Below, piece after piece: positions 1 through 10,367 of a DNA stretch of 64,000 bases. A program made the position numbers and the translations under genes. The stretch's first letter is position 1. Each line of letters begins with the position of its first letter. The stretch is from Megaustenia siamemsis (taxonomy: Eukaryota; Mollusca; Gastropoda; Stylommatophora; Ariophantidae): contig JAVIAB010000160.1 of NCBI GenBank assembly GCA_032433765.1, positions 13,103,358-13,167,357 on the forward strand, written 5' to 3'. The notes beneath the pieces were generated by a model. That model worked only from the letters and a program-made list of their open reading frames with translations. It ran no database searches and was not told the origin of the DNA.

Positions 1-287
1 TAATAACCGAATAACAAAGCAAGCCCTCATATGGGAAACAACAGGTAAGAGGAAAAGAGGAAGACCCAGATAGACACTGAGAAGAACATTGATGAGAGAG
101 GCAAGAGCAGCAGGAAGCGGCTCCCTCAATGAGATAGAGCTGCTTGCACAGAACAGAGACAAATGACGAGATTTGATAAAATATCTTTAAAAGAATTGAA
201 AACTGCTAGAACAAAAATTCAGATAAGAGGAGTATCTTGGTCTACGCCCTATGGGCCGGCTACAGCTCGAAAGGTCAATAGATAGAA
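1..287 (+). mobile_element. LINE-A 3' end, cut by the window edge
   Basis: This is the 3' terminal part of a non-LTR retrotransposon ORF2 plus its 3' untranslated region. The reading frame gives the usual C-terminal block KRKRGRPR...LAQNRD...RDLIKYL that follows the reverse transcriptase thumb in many animal LINEs. The same block, better preserved, lies at 38100-38466, and the 3' tail (about 226-287, containing ctacgccctatgggccgg) is shared by both. Two nonsense codons are visible relative to that copy: TAG at 71-73 and TGA at 164-166. The copy is dead, and its 5' part lies outside the window. LINE clade is not assigned. Confidence 0.8.
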
Positions 288-450
288 ACTGACGGTTGTA
301 TTGGTTGTATAAGTGGCAATAGATTGTGGCAGTTTACGTCGTTAACGACCGTTTGATGTTAATGTTTTAATCAGTTGTGATTGTATTTGTAAAGTTTTTT
401 TTTTCTGAATCAGTGTAGGCCAGATGACTTATTATTGCGACAAGAAAAAC

Positions 451-623
451 ATTCATTTCAGGGGAAAGAGGTATGTTTACAACACTCAGAAAAAAAAAAT
501 CACAAATAATGAATAACAGGAAAAAAAAAATAAATAGTCTGACGCAGGATCGAACCCGTACTCCTCGACACAACGCCATACCACGAGAAACCTACGCTAG
601 AGCACACGACCAACTAAGCAACC
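451..623 (-). mobile_element. SINE-4 copy (tRNA-derived), minus strand
   Basis: On the minus strand it starts with a tRNA-like head: a box A-like GCTTAGTTGG-type segment near 610-620 and a box B-like gttcgatcctgc equivalent near 545-556. A tail follows that runs into a purine-rich stretch and ends near the atgaaatg-type motif around 451-460. The same head and tail recur at 6053-6227, 4899-5010 (tail only) and 60042-60330. The dispersed copies with a shared internal RNA polymerase III-like promoter support a SINE. Confidence 0.6.
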
Positions 624-737
624 TTAAAAAAAAGCTGCTATCATTGGCGATGTCTTTCTTTCACGCATGTACTCTGACTGTAGCGTAGAGTTACGGGCAC
701 AACGCGAAAATAATTGTATGTCTGTTTTTAAAAAAAA

Positions 738-784
738 GGTAAAGTGCCCCGTCACGCCACGTGGCGTATAGGGAATATGGTGTT
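738..784 (-). mobile_element. SINE-1 copy, 3' part (left half of a split element)
   Basis: The segment matches the 3' body of SINE-1 (motif gtcacgccacgtggcgtata, seen in all SINE-1 copies). It stops at aatatggtgtt (774-784), where the RTE element begins. The SINE resumes at 4760 with the same 11 bases, so the SINE is the host of the RTE insertion. Confidence 0.85.
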
Positions 785-2675
785 CATCATCATTTGCCAT
801 GCCGGTTGGCGTAGGTGATCATGTCCCTCCACAATCTTCTATCTACAGTGCATCGTATCAGTTCTGTTGTTGACAGTTTTCCATGCCATGACACCAAACT
901 ATCCAGTATTTTCTCTCTCTGTCGTCCGCGATCTCTCTTTCCTTGTATTTTGCCAGTTGTAACCAAGTATTCCAACTTTCCTCTTCTCATGATGTACCCG
1001 AAAAATGTTGATTGCTTCTTTCTGATGTTTTTTAAGAGAACCCTTTTTGTGTTGGCCTCTTTGAGAACTTCCTCTTTGGTCTTTTTAGCTGTCCCGGGAA
1101 CTTTCAACATTCTTCTGAGAAATCTCATCTCTGTGGCCTCTAATCGTCTTTTCATTTGTTTGTCTACTGCCCATGATTCGCTTCCATAGGTCAGAATTGG
1201 TTCTATATAGTATCGATGAATTCTCTTTCTCATTTTTATTGGCATAGATTTGTTGCATAAGATATTTTTAATTTTCTGAAATGCTATTTTGGCCTGAGCT
1301 ATTCTGCTTTTTATTTATGTGGTGCATCTTCCAGCTGATGTTATTATTGTGCCCAAGTATTTGAAACGTTGCACTTGTTTCAGATTTGTCTCGTTTATTT
1401 TTATGCTGCATGATGGTGATGATTGTTTCTTCGATATAACCATTACTTCTGTTTTCTTACTATTCAGACTGAGACCTTTCTTGTTGCTGCTACTATTATG
1501 TCTATCATTTCTTGTAGTTTTTTCTCTGTCTCTGCTATTAAGACTGTGTCATCCGCATATCGCAAATTATTTATGTTTTGACCGTTGACTTTAATTCCTT
1601 TTTTGTCTACTGTTGATCTCATAATATATTAGCTGTAAAGTGAAAATAAATCCGGTGACAGAACACAGCCTTGTCTGACTCCTTGTTTTATATATTGGAA
1701 TTGTCCTGTTTGGTTGTTAATTCGTATAGCTGCTGTTTGTTGCCAGTACATGTTTTTTTATGATTCGCAGATCCTTGCCATCAATGTTTAATTTCTCCAG
1801 CATATTGATTATTTCCACATGCTTTACTTTGTCAAATGCTTTCGTGTAGTCTATAAAGCACATATATATATATCTTTCTTTACCTCTATAGATCTTTCTA
1901 TCAATGTTCTTAAGATGTATATTGCATTATTGGTGCCCTTTCCTTCCACAAATCCACATTGTTCCTCGCTTATTTCTGGTTTTATTTTGTTCCTTACACG
2001 TCTCATGATTATTCTTAGTAATATTTTAGTCATATGACTCATGAGACTAATAGTGAGATGGTCTTCATAGTCGGTGGCTCCTGACTTTTTCGGTATGGCT
2101 ACAAAGATAGATTTTAGTAGATCTTCGGGCACGTGTCCAGTGTTATATATGTCATTGAGTAATTTTGTTATGACATGTACTCCCAGCTCTCCTAATACAC
2201 TTATCTCTTCGATTGTTATATTGTCGGGACCTGGATCTTTGCCTCTTTTCATGTGTTGAATTGCGTCCTCCACTTCACTCTGCATTATTGGTGGTCCTGT
2301 GTCTTCATTTGAATTGTTTAATTCTGGTCTTTCATCATCATAGAGTTGACTGATATATTCTGTCCATCTTTCCATTGTCTTCTCCTGTCCCATTATTATA
2401 TTTCCTTTCTTTGATTTCACACATCCTGAAACTTTGACTTCTTTTCTTCCTGTTAATTCATTTAACTGATTGTGCATAAATTTTGAGTCTTTCTTTTGTT
2501 GTTTTTCCATTTCTTCACATTTCTGTTTTAACCATCCTTCCTTTGCTTCACTGCACTTGTGTTGGATCTCTTTGTGAAATATTTTGTATGTCCGTTCTTC
2601 TTTCTTATGTTTTCTTCTTTCGTCCATTAGCTGTAATATTTCTTCTATCATCCATTTCTTTTTGTTGATTCTTTT
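785..2675 (-). pseudogene. Reverse transcriptase and C-terminal domain of RTE-alpha
   Basis: This is the continuation of the endonuclease frame. A basic linker (about 2400-2675) leads into fingers motifs GKDPGPDNI and ISEEQCGFVEGKGT. Palm motif A (FIDYTKAFD) is reached only after a frameshift: the TA run at 1861-1876 has two extra bases compared with the related copy at 61906-63295. The GVRQGCVLSPDLF block lies near 1640-1690, and motif C reads YADDTV at about 1543-1559 with both catalytic Asp intact. A TAA at 1315-1317 interrupts the thumb. The C-terminal domain (790-1245) shows ILTYGSESW, RFLRRMLKVP and the last block WRDMITYANRHGK before the stop. The enzyme is inactive as it stands. Confidence 0.85.
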
Positions 2676-3391
2676 CATCATCAAGTACCCTGCCTACTGG
2701 CGTAGGTGATCATGTCTCTCCACAATTTTCGATCTCGGCAGCTATTTATCATTTCTGTTGTTGACCTTCTGCCAAGCCACTCTCTTAAGCTGTCTGTTAT
2801 TTTTTTCTCTGTGCTTCCCTCAATCTCTTCGCCTCTCAATTTTTCCAGTTGTTACAATATATTCCAGTTGTTCTCTTCTCATTACATGGCCAAAAAATGA
2901 TGATTGTCTCTTCCTAATATTGGAAATTAGCTCTCTTTTTGCTTTGACCTCTCTCATAACATTTGCATTACTCTTCTTAGCTGTCCATGGTACTCTCAAC
3001 ATTCTTCTGTAAAACCACATTTCTACAGACTCCAGTGATTTTCTTGTCTGTTGTCCTATTGTCCATTATTCGCATCCATATGTCAAGACTGGCTCTACAT
3101 AACATTTAAGAACTCTTTTTCTCGTTTCTATTGTCAAAAATGGATTGCATAGTATCTTCCTCCTTTTTTGGAAAGCTGCTTTGGCCTGAGCCATTCTGCA
3201 TCTCACCTCTTTTGTACATCTTCCGTCTGAGGTTAACAAAGTTCCCAAATATTTAAATTCATTTACCTTTTTTAATATTGTTCCACTTTTCGTTATTTTG
3301 CACTGAGGTGATGTCTTTTTCTTTGTTGTTACCATTACCTCTGTCTTTTTGCTATTAAGGCTGAGTCCTTTCTTTTTTTGCTTCTGATTGA
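2676..3391 (-). mobile_element. RTE-beta 5'-truncated copy nested inside RTE-alpha
   Basis: This 716-bp insertion is in the same orientation as its host. It is flanked by ttgattctttt on both sides (2665-2675 and 3392-3402), an 11-bp target duplication. It encodes only the C-terminal part of a related but distinct RTE ORF2 (FKYLGTLLTSDGRCTKEV, YVEPVLTYGCE, FYRRMLRVPW, FFGHVMRREQLEY) and ends in TGATGATG. Closely similar copies lie at 25440-25920 and 33472-33727. Removing it restores continuity between the endonuclease and reverse transcriptase halves of the host. It is 5'-truncated, as is usual for LINE retrotransposition. Confidence 0.9.
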
Positions 3392-4548
3392 TTGATTCTT
3401 TTAGTCACTGGTATTACTTCTTTTGATGTTTGTTGAATCGATTGTTTGAGCATTTCCCACTGCTCCTGGATGTCCTGTATTTTCTTAATAGCATTATATC
3501 TATTTTTTACTCTCGTGCTGTACTTATCACTCATCTGTTTATCTACTCTTAGCATATCTAGTTCTAATTTTATATTTCTTGGTGATTTCTGTGCCTTCCG
3601 CAGTTTTATTCTTATCTTTCCAACTACTGGTACATGGTCACTATTACAATCTGCTCCTGGCATTGTTTTAGCAGATGTTATCCCATTCCTGAATCTTCTC
3701 TGTACCAGTATAAAATCAATTTGATTGTGTACTTTTTTGTCTGTGCTTTGCCATGTCCATAGTCGCCTAGGGTGTTGTTTGAACCAGGTGTTACCTATAA
3801 TCATTTCATGTGTCTTTGCCAAATCTATCAATCTATCCCCTCTGTCATTCGTCGCTCCAAGGCCATGCCCCCCAGTCACATTTTGCACTTTAGCTGTTCC
3901 TACCTTTGCATTGAAATCCCCTAATATAATTATTATTTCTTGGGATTTACACTGTTCCATGGTCGCCTCTAGCTCCTCGTAAAAAGTGTCAATGTCTTCT
4001 TCTTCGCTATCACTTGTTGGTGCATAAACTTGAATTATGCTGATATCCATTGGTCTGCCTCTCAATTTTACTAGCAGAATTCTGTCTGATACTGGCCAAA
4101 ATCCTTTCACCGTTTTGCTTCTTTCTCTATCTAACATGATGCCTACTCCTCTTTCGTGTGTGGTTCCCCCAGAGTAAATTACATTTCCACTGTCGCGTTG
4201 TAATAATCCTGCCCCTTTCCATCTCATTTCACATAGTCTCAAGATGTTCAATTTCATTCTCTTCATTTCTTGACTGATGTTTTCTAGTTTTCCAACCTGG
4301 AATGCTGATCTAATGTTCCAAGTTCCTATTGCTAGTGTCTCTTTATTTTTGATCTTGCATACAGTAGCATGATGACGCTCCCTACCGGACGAGGCGGCTG
4401 TGAAGTCTCCATTAACGTCGTTAGCTGTAAATATAAGGTTGTGATTTGTCATGATCAGTCCTGGCAATTTAAGAAGGTAGTTTGCCATTCCTTTCCTTCT
4501 TGGCAGTGACTGTAATAGTCGGAGATCGCAGCCATTGTCTCTATACAT
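3392..4548 (-). pseudogene. AP-type endonuclease domain of RTE-alpha
   Basis: The N-terminal half of the LINE polyprotein nicks target DNA to prime reverse transcription. Family motifs are visible in order: GTWNIRS, CEMRW (the metal-binding Glu region), VGIMLD, VYAPTSD, LGDFNAK (catalytic Asp and Asn), NQIDFILV and SDHVPV (the terminal Asp-His pair). The block is uninterrupted for about 385 codons. It then runs into the nested element, where it reads a few foreign residues and stops in the 3355-3360 region. In the uninterrupted ancestor the frame would have continued directly from the KRIN residues into the reverse transcriptase part that resumes at 2675. The start is uncertain: the frame is open upstream of the GTWN motif from about 4548, and the true initiator may be internal. 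Confidence 0.85.
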
Positions 4549-4759
4549 GAGATGTTCTGCCTGTCATCGCGGTGTGGGGACCATAACCGGCACTACTTGT
4601 CGGCTACTCCCACAACACCATCCACCACCTGCTCCAATGGCTTCACATAACCCTGATAGGGGGGCTAAACGGGAGCTCCACCTTGCCTAGGGGTCTCCCG
4701 AAGACTAGCGGAGGAAAGGAGACGTCTTACTCCTCCTTTGGTACGGTAGAACTCTACCC
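4549..4759 (-). other. 5' untranslated region of RTE-alpha
   Basis: This is GC-richer non-coding sequence between the target duplication at 4760 and the endonuclease frame. It is expected to hold the element's internal promoter. No promoter motif can be proven from sequence alone. Confidence 0.6.
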
Positions 4760-4897
4760 AATATGGTGTTAGTGACCATAATTTGTATAGACCTTCGGAA
4801 CATGATTTTTGGGGTAATGTGGTCGGTATTACACCCGTGCCGCTTTACATTGTCCTTTGTAGTCCAGTTCACTAACGACTGAGCCATCACGGCTTCT
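4760..4897 (-). mobile_element. SINE-1 copy, 5' part (right half of split element, internally deleted)
   Basis: It resumes the SINE interrupted at 784. The SINE-1 body (acatgattttt-ggggtaatgtggtcggtattac) jumps straight to the tRNA-like head (ttgtcctttgtagtccagttc...gagccatcacggc). About 90 bases of the middle, including box B, are missing relative to 40129-40399. Box A is retained. Confidence 0.8.
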
Positions 4898-4898
4898 G

Positions 4899-5010
4899 TA
4901 TGTCTATAGTTTACTGTTAAAACACGTTCCTTGCTGTTTTTTCTGTTGTTATTTGTGAATTATGTTCCCGAGTGCTGTAAACATACCTCATCCCCTGAAA
5001 TGATTCGCTG
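4899..5010 (+). mobile_element. SINE-4 tail fragment
   Basis: It carries only the 3' tail shared with 60240-60330 (ctgttgttatttgtgaatt, then ctgtaaacata, ending ctgaaatgattcgctg). The tRNA-like head is absent, so this is a 5'-truncated copy. Confidence 0.55.
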
Positions 5011-5540
5011 ATCTATCGTCTCGGAAGTTTCTTTCCATAATAATATTCATTTATTATTATTTGTCTCCTCTAACGTGACAAATGTTTTTACTTCTTTGAG
5101 TATTGAGTTTGCCTTGTATGCATAACTCTTTATTGTTTCGATTATATGGGCTCAGTTCTTTATGAAGACTTTCTCATTCTATCTGACCTTCTGCTTTTCT
5201 GCTTGGCCTTCGTCACAAACCCACACAACTGCGGCTTCTTTTGAGGTAGCAATACAGTGTCCATCTACTTTGTCCCTCCCGTGTCTGTACAAAACATTCC
5301 TCAAATCTCGCCTTATCTTGCACTTCAGCATTCACTTGTTCTGTCGTATTGTCTGTAGTCTTTCGCCCCTTCACCGTCACTCTGGAGTCAGCTATACAGC
5401 AAACCATTTTAGACAGCCACCACCACGAAGATGACATCTGCCATATTAAAGCTAAGACAACACGACTGGCTATGAATTGTAGATTCGATGAGAAGAGTTC
5501 GAAGAATACGTTTAATTAGTATATGCCAATCATAGTCTGA
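5011..5540. other. No recognised gene or repeat
   Basis: Short open frames on both strands here have no recognisable domain or compositional support. Nothing else is identified. Confidence 0.5.
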
Positions 5541-5692
5541 GCAGGAGGAGGTCAACACCTGGGAATTATGACCCAGGCTGACCCATCTCCCGTAGAGTGT
5601 CAAGAAGCTAGGATGCTGAAACACTTGCTCGATGGCATAACTTCTGATGATCAGATTCCCTCCTGTTGCGAAGCTCTGTGTAACGTGTTTCC
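5541..5692 (-). repeat. Dispersed repeat R3, copy 1 (partial)
   Basis: Reverse complement of the R3 core: the cctgggtcatgactcc / gtcgacctcc segment and the ttcgcagcaggaggcaatct segment. It matches R3 copies at 26480, 30868, 36760, 56330 and 60622. R3 has no protein-coding signal; its class is unknown. Confidence 0.7.
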
Positions 5693-6052
5693 TGTTGCAG
5701 TTCATGAGTTTATTCTGAGTATGTCACCTGTCCAGCATTTACGTGTCACCACTGCGTGTAGTTCTAGGCTGCACGTGTTGGTTGAACAATGTTTGCTTGC
5801 CTACCTTGCTTGGTTAAAGTATTTTGACTATTTATGGTTGCTGGCTAGGACTGGTAACTCGTTATCACCCGGTAACTGAAACAGAAAACCATAAAAACCC
5901 TAAGTGGATTTAGAATCAGGTACCTTTGAACGCGGCGCGTGCATGAATCACCTCCCCTTTTCACTTCTTGAGTTGCCATAACAGGGGTTAGCGATAAGGA
6001 AAGTATGTTTGAACTTCTTGCACAATCACGGTAAAACATGTTTCAATCAAAA
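5693..6052. other. No recognised gene or repeat
   Basis: Unique-looking AT-rich sequence between an R3 copy and a SINE-4 copy. No domain is seen in any frame. Confidence 0.45.
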
Positions 6053-6227
6053 TGCGAATCATTTCAGAAGAGGAGGTATGTTTACAGCACTCGGAAAAAA
6101 ATAACAAATAATCAGCAGAAAAAAATAAAACAAAGAACAATATATGATCCGAAGCAGGATCGAGCCCGTACTCCTTGGCACAGCGCTTGCCACGAGAAAC
6201 CAAGTGCTAGAGCACACGGCCAACTCA
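6053..6227 (-). mobile_element. SINE-4 copy, minus strand
   Basis: The tRNA-like head (box B region gcaggatcgagcccgta on the plus strand, box A region near 6205-6225) and the A-rich linked tail match the copies at 451-623 and 60149-60330. Confidence 0.65.
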
Positions 6228-6259
6228 TCTTCAGTCAAAATGTCTTTTATAAAGTATAT

Positions 6260-8378
6260 TCTTCTTCTTCTACCTTTTTAGCTCCCAGTGGAGCATAGGT
6301 CTTCAACAAACATTTTCCAAGTCATTCTGTTTTTTGCCATTCTTTTAAGATCATTCCATGTCTTCCCCATCATCTTCATCTCTGCTTCTATCTGTCTTCT
6401 CCAAAAATTCCTTGGTCTTCCTCTTTGTCTTTTCCCCTGGGGATTCCAAAAAAGGGCCTGTTATGTAATACTCTCAGTAGGTTTCCGTAGTGTGTGTCCT
6501 ATCAAGCGCCATCGTCTTCCCTGTATCTCTTTATCCACTGGTATTTGACTGGTACATTTCCATAATTCTATGTTAGTGATTTTGTCCTGCCATATCCATC
6601 CTTTTATTCTGCGTAAGCATCCATTAATGAAAGTCTGTATCTTCGTGATTATCAATTTTGTTGTTCTCCATGTTTCACAGCCATATAATAGGACCGACTT
6701 AACATTTGAGTTGAACATTTTAATTTTTGTATTTAACCTAATTTCTTTGGATTTCCATATGTTTCCCAGTGCAATGAAAGTTCCTCTTGCTTTTGATATC
6801 CTTATTTTAGTATCATTTTCTGTTCCTCCCTCTTTATCTATATTACTGCCCAGATATATGTAAGATTGTATGTATAGTAGAGGTATTTCTCCTAGTTATA
6901 TTTGGTTATTGCCAACTGTATTAAATCTCATAATGTTGGTCTTATCTCTATTAATCTTCAGTCCTAGCTGTTGTGATCTCGCATCAACGTTTGCTCATTT
7001 TATCCTGCATCTGTTGATGGCTGTGTGATAGGAGAGCTATGTCATCAGCAAAGTCTAAATCATCAAGTTGTTTGGTCAGTGACCACTGGATCCCATTTCT
7101 GTTGTTTTGAGTTTTTTTTCATAATCCAATCTATGGCCAGTAGAAAGAGAAATGGTGACAGGCATCCCTGCCTTATTCCTGTTCTTATTTCAAATGCTTC
7201 TGTAAGCTGTCCTCTTCATGCACCACACTACATTTCATTCCTTCATACATTGTTTTTATCAGGTTAATAAACTTTATGGGGATTCCGTAATGATTCAGCA
7301 ACTTCCAAAGCATTTTTCTGTCTAAACTATCAAATGCCTTTTCGTAATTTATGAATCCAATATAAAGTGGGGACTGTAGTTCTAAACTTTGTTCAACTAT
7401 TTATTATACGTAGAGTAGTTATTTGATCAGCACATGATCTGTTCTTCCTAAAACCTGCTTGTTCAACTCTCAAATGTTTCTCTATGGCCTCTTTTAGCCT
7501 CTGCAGAACGATTCTGCATAATATTTTTCCTGGCACTGGTAACAGCATAATTCCCCTATAATTTGTGCACTCCTGTAAACTTCCTTTCTTTGGTAGTTTG
7601 ATCATATAACCTTCTTTCCAGTCTTTAGTTATTTCTTCCCTCTCCCAAATTTTATCTAGTAGATTATGTAACATCTTGGTAGAGGTGTTAATATCTGCTT
7701 TGATGGCTTCCGAAGGAATTTCATCTGGTCCTGTGGCTTTACCATTTTTTAATAGTTTGATGGCTTTCATTATTTCTTCTTTACTTGGTTTTCCACATTT
7801 AACATGTAACTCTTCTTCTGCTGGTAGTATATCTGGAGGATTATTTGAGCCGGATCTGTTCAAAAGTTCTTCAAAATGATCTTTCCATCTCTCCATTTGT
7901 TTCCTTATATTACTATGCAGACTTCCTTTCTTATCTTTAATAAAGGCGTTGATCTGTTTGTATTTTGCACTTAATTTCTTTGTGCTGTTGTACAGTTCTT
8001 TCATATTCCCTTTATTTGCTGCTTCTTCTGCCTCCTTAGCTAGTTCATCTATATATTTCCTCTTATCCCTTTTAATGAATCTTCTCACTTCTTTGTTCAC
8101 CTCTGTGTAAGCTTCCTGTGTCTTTGCTTTATTACTTCTCGTTTTGCTTTTATTTATGTCTGCTTTCTTGTTCTTTCTTTCTTTAATTTTATCCAGGGTC
8201 TCTGTTGTCATCCATGCCTTATTCTGGCGTTCTCTTTTCCCCAGTGTTTCTTCGCATGTCTCTTTCCATATATCTTTTACCTGTTTCCAATGATCTTCTA
8301 TATTTATTGTATTTTCTAGTTGTTGGAGGACTTGGTATTTGTTTGATATTGTGACTGCGAATTTATCTTTTAGATAAA
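6260..8378 (-). mobile_element. LINE-B, 5'-truncated copy with target duplications
   Basis: A non-LTR element on the minus strand is flanked by a perfect 12-bp duplication, tataaagtatat, at 6248-6259 and 8379-8390. The element is 2119 bp and begins inside the linker before the reverse transcriptase, so the endonuclease part was lost on insertion. It ends in a short (GAA)n tail on its own strand. Further LINE-B 3' fragments are at 11058-11241, 28683-29135, 49313-49868 and 53730-53930. Confidence 0.9.
6262..8378 (-). pseudogene. LINE-B reverse transcriptase, broken
   Basis: Open from about 8211 to 7393 with the linker, then NGKATGPDEIPSEAIK, ECTNYRGIMLLPVPGKI and EQAGFRKNRSCADQI, all typical of LINE reverse transcriptases. 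Motif A reads FINYEKAFDS: the expected catalytic Asp is Asn (codon at 7347-7349). Motif C reads FADD intact at 7041-7052. Frameshifts or stops separate the palm from the C-terminal block (6461-6718: LLYGCETWRTT, GCLRRIKGW, RWRLIGHTLRK), which ends in KRQRGRPR...FVEDLCSTGS near 6275. The enzyme is dead on at least two counts: the missing catalytic Asp and the frame breaks. Confidence 0.85.
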
Positions 8379-8390
8379 TATAAAGTATAT

Positions 8391-8589
8391 GACATCATAT
8401 AATTATAACAACTGAATTATGCATATTTTAGTTATTTGATTATGTTTTGTAAAAGTGTTTTGTAAAATTTTGTTTTTATCTGGAGGATGCCATGAAAGTC
8501 TTGGTGTAATGTCAATTACTTTCTTTTTTGTAGTTGGCGTAATCCACAGTATCCCCTTGGTGGGCCCATTTAAGATAGTCAACATTGCA
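8391..8589. other. Unassigned sequence next to LINE-C fragment
   Basis: The minus strand has a short open frame (8403-8603) whose upstream end overlaps LINE-C-like coding residues. The rest is not recognised. Confidence 0.35.
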
Positions 8590-8770
8590 TCTTCTTCTTT
8601 CATTTCTGATTTGCCACCAGTTTTGAGGGAAGACTAATTTGTAGTCATTTGTTCTTCTGTTGGCGTCTGTTGCTGTTATGTTTCCTAGTGTTTCTAATAT
8701 TCCATCAATCCATCGTCTTCGTGGTCGGCCGTTGAGTCTAGTGTTCTCTTAACGTCTGTTAGAAGCTCCT
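8590..8770 (-). mobile_element. LINE-C C-terminal fragment
   Basis: The minus strand reads NGRPRRRWIDGILETLGNITATDANRRT. This parallels the C-terminal block RGRPRKRWIKGILES...ITPEEANRRAKNR of the larger LINE-C copy at 31430-32400. Only this end is present. Confidence 0.65.
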
Positions 8771-9519
8771 TGTGTTGTATTTTGGTTTGAAGCAGTGTTG
8801 GTTATTTATTTATCTTGTTATATTAGTGTTCATTATTCACATCACATTGATCATAACGTTTACCCAACAACGTAGTTTGACACATTAATCATTACAGACT
8901 GTTCACTCATAATTCATATTCAAGTTTATTGAATCAATCTCTGGCACAATGAAACATATTAATGGTAGCACTTATCTTTAGAATTACTGTTCTTTAATTC
9001 TGGACAATTCAGAGGCCACCGCCGGTGGATATAGACTTGTCTACAAGTGCTTATTTTCTGTGACATGTAACATTTAATTTATCTCACAACTTACTTTCGT
9101 TTGTCCTAAGCTTGTTGACGGGTCAAGTCATGTGTATTCCACACGTTTACAATAACATCTATACAATTTCCATTCTCCCGAAACTTGATATGTCCGAATT
9201 GGAGTTCCATAGCTACGCTCTCTCACTAACTACTGGCGACTGCTATTCTATACCACTGTTATAAGCTGTTAAAAAATGGGTACCGACTGAGTTACCTGAC
9301 CCATGCTTTAATTCACATATAATGCTGCATAGTTCACATTGCAGTGTGAGCAATAAAAGGGGACTTACATACCTTTTGAGATGGTTCAAAAGACGCCCTC
9401 CAATTCACCCAGCATGGAAAACAACTTAACCTTGGCCTTGGTCGATGATATCGTGGCGTGTAGGAGGAAAGAGCGCTTGGCTTCTGTCTCTCAACAATTG
9501 TGCCCTAGCTTTTACTTTA
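8771..9519. other. No recognised gene or repeat
   Basis: AT-rich sequence without recognisable coding or repeat content. Short open frames near 9381-9632 overlap a SINE and are not genes. Confidence 0.45.
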
Positions 9520-9850
9520 TGACAAGTGGTAGGGGTCGATTTCAACCGACTGCTTCCGGGTTCACCCAGCTTTAATAGGTACCGGATTTTTTTTCTGGGA
9601 AAGTAAAGCGGCACGGCCGTAATACCGACCATTTAACCCCAAAAATCATGTACCGAAGGTATGTAAAATATGTGCGACGGGGATATTCCGACGACTAACT
9701 GTGTATTACATGTTCAGAATTGGGAGTCAAAATCTGTGTCTTAACATCATCAAGTACTATACATTTTTAAAAATATGACTATCATCATTTTCAGGAGAAC
9801 TAACACCATATTCCCTATACGCCACTTGGCGTGACGTGGGCACTTTAAAA
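9520..9850 (+). mobile_element. SINE-1 copy, interrupted
   Basis: A 5'-truncated SINE-1 body runs to about 9672 (cttccgggttcacccagc, ctgggaaagtaaagcggcac, accccaaaaatcatgtacc). Its last part resumes at about 9800-9850 (ctaacaccatattccctata, ccacttggcgtgacg). About 130 foreign bases lie between. The interrupting piece is not identified and has no clear target duplication. Confidence 0.75.
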
Positions 9851-10367
9851 AAAAAAAAATTTTTTACTTTTTACTTTATGACATCAAAAATCGCGTTCTT
9901 GTCGAGTTACAGATTTGAGTGCATTTGATATATCATATAATTTTCTTTTAGCTTGAAACAAACATTTGATGTGCACGATTGAAAGAACCGTTGGATGGTG
10001 TGGGAAAGAGAGGAGTATTACTATTGTTAATTAAAGTACAAAAAGTGTATAATAAATCATCGAAATAAAATTTAGAATTAGAAAAAAAAAATAAAAACGA
10101 AAACATCATTTGTCGCTATAGTTACAAACTGACGTCAGTAAACAGCTCGGTAATGCATTTTCTTGCAACTAATCTCATATTTACACAAAATGTTCACGTT
10201 TCTGTTGTTGCTGATAGCATAAAATGTCTAATGTTTTGAAATGTTGGTCTCACATAATAATTATGAGTAGGTAAGTACATTAGGTCTTCTGAGGTCCTCC
10301 ACAATAGAGTTTACAGAAAATGTAGGTGCTCGTTGAAAAGGGCATTATTATAACATATCCTCATAAG
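9851..10367. other. No recognised gene or repeat
   Basis: AT-rich, with short homopolymer runs. Nothing is recognised. Confidence 0.45.

Larger units (their letters stand above)
785..4759 (-). mobile_element. Nearly full-length RTE-type LINE (RTE-alpha) carrying a nested insertion
   Basis: A non-LTR retrotransposon on the minus strand runs 5' to 3' from 4759 to 785. It has a 5' untranslated region (about 4549-4759), an AP-type endonuclease domain (about 3403-4548), reverse transcriptase (about 1300-2675), a C-terminal domain (790-1245) and a 3' end of TGATGATG type. It is flanked by an 11-bp target duplication, aatatggtgtt, at 774-784 and 4760-4770. Without the nested copy (2676-3391 plus one 11-bp duplication) it is about 3.25 kb, the usual length of RTE elements. 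The single ORF is broken by a +2 slippage in a TA run at about 1861-1876 and by a TAA at 1315-1317. It is therefore an old full-length insertion, now inactive. Confidence 0.9.

Noticed and set aside
815..1189. 124-codon plus frame
   Set aside because: Shadow of the RTE-alpha C-terminal domain, whose motifs are on the minus strand.
5162..5879. Open frames of 70-103 codons
   Set aside because: No domain, and part of the sequence is a dispersed R3 repeat.
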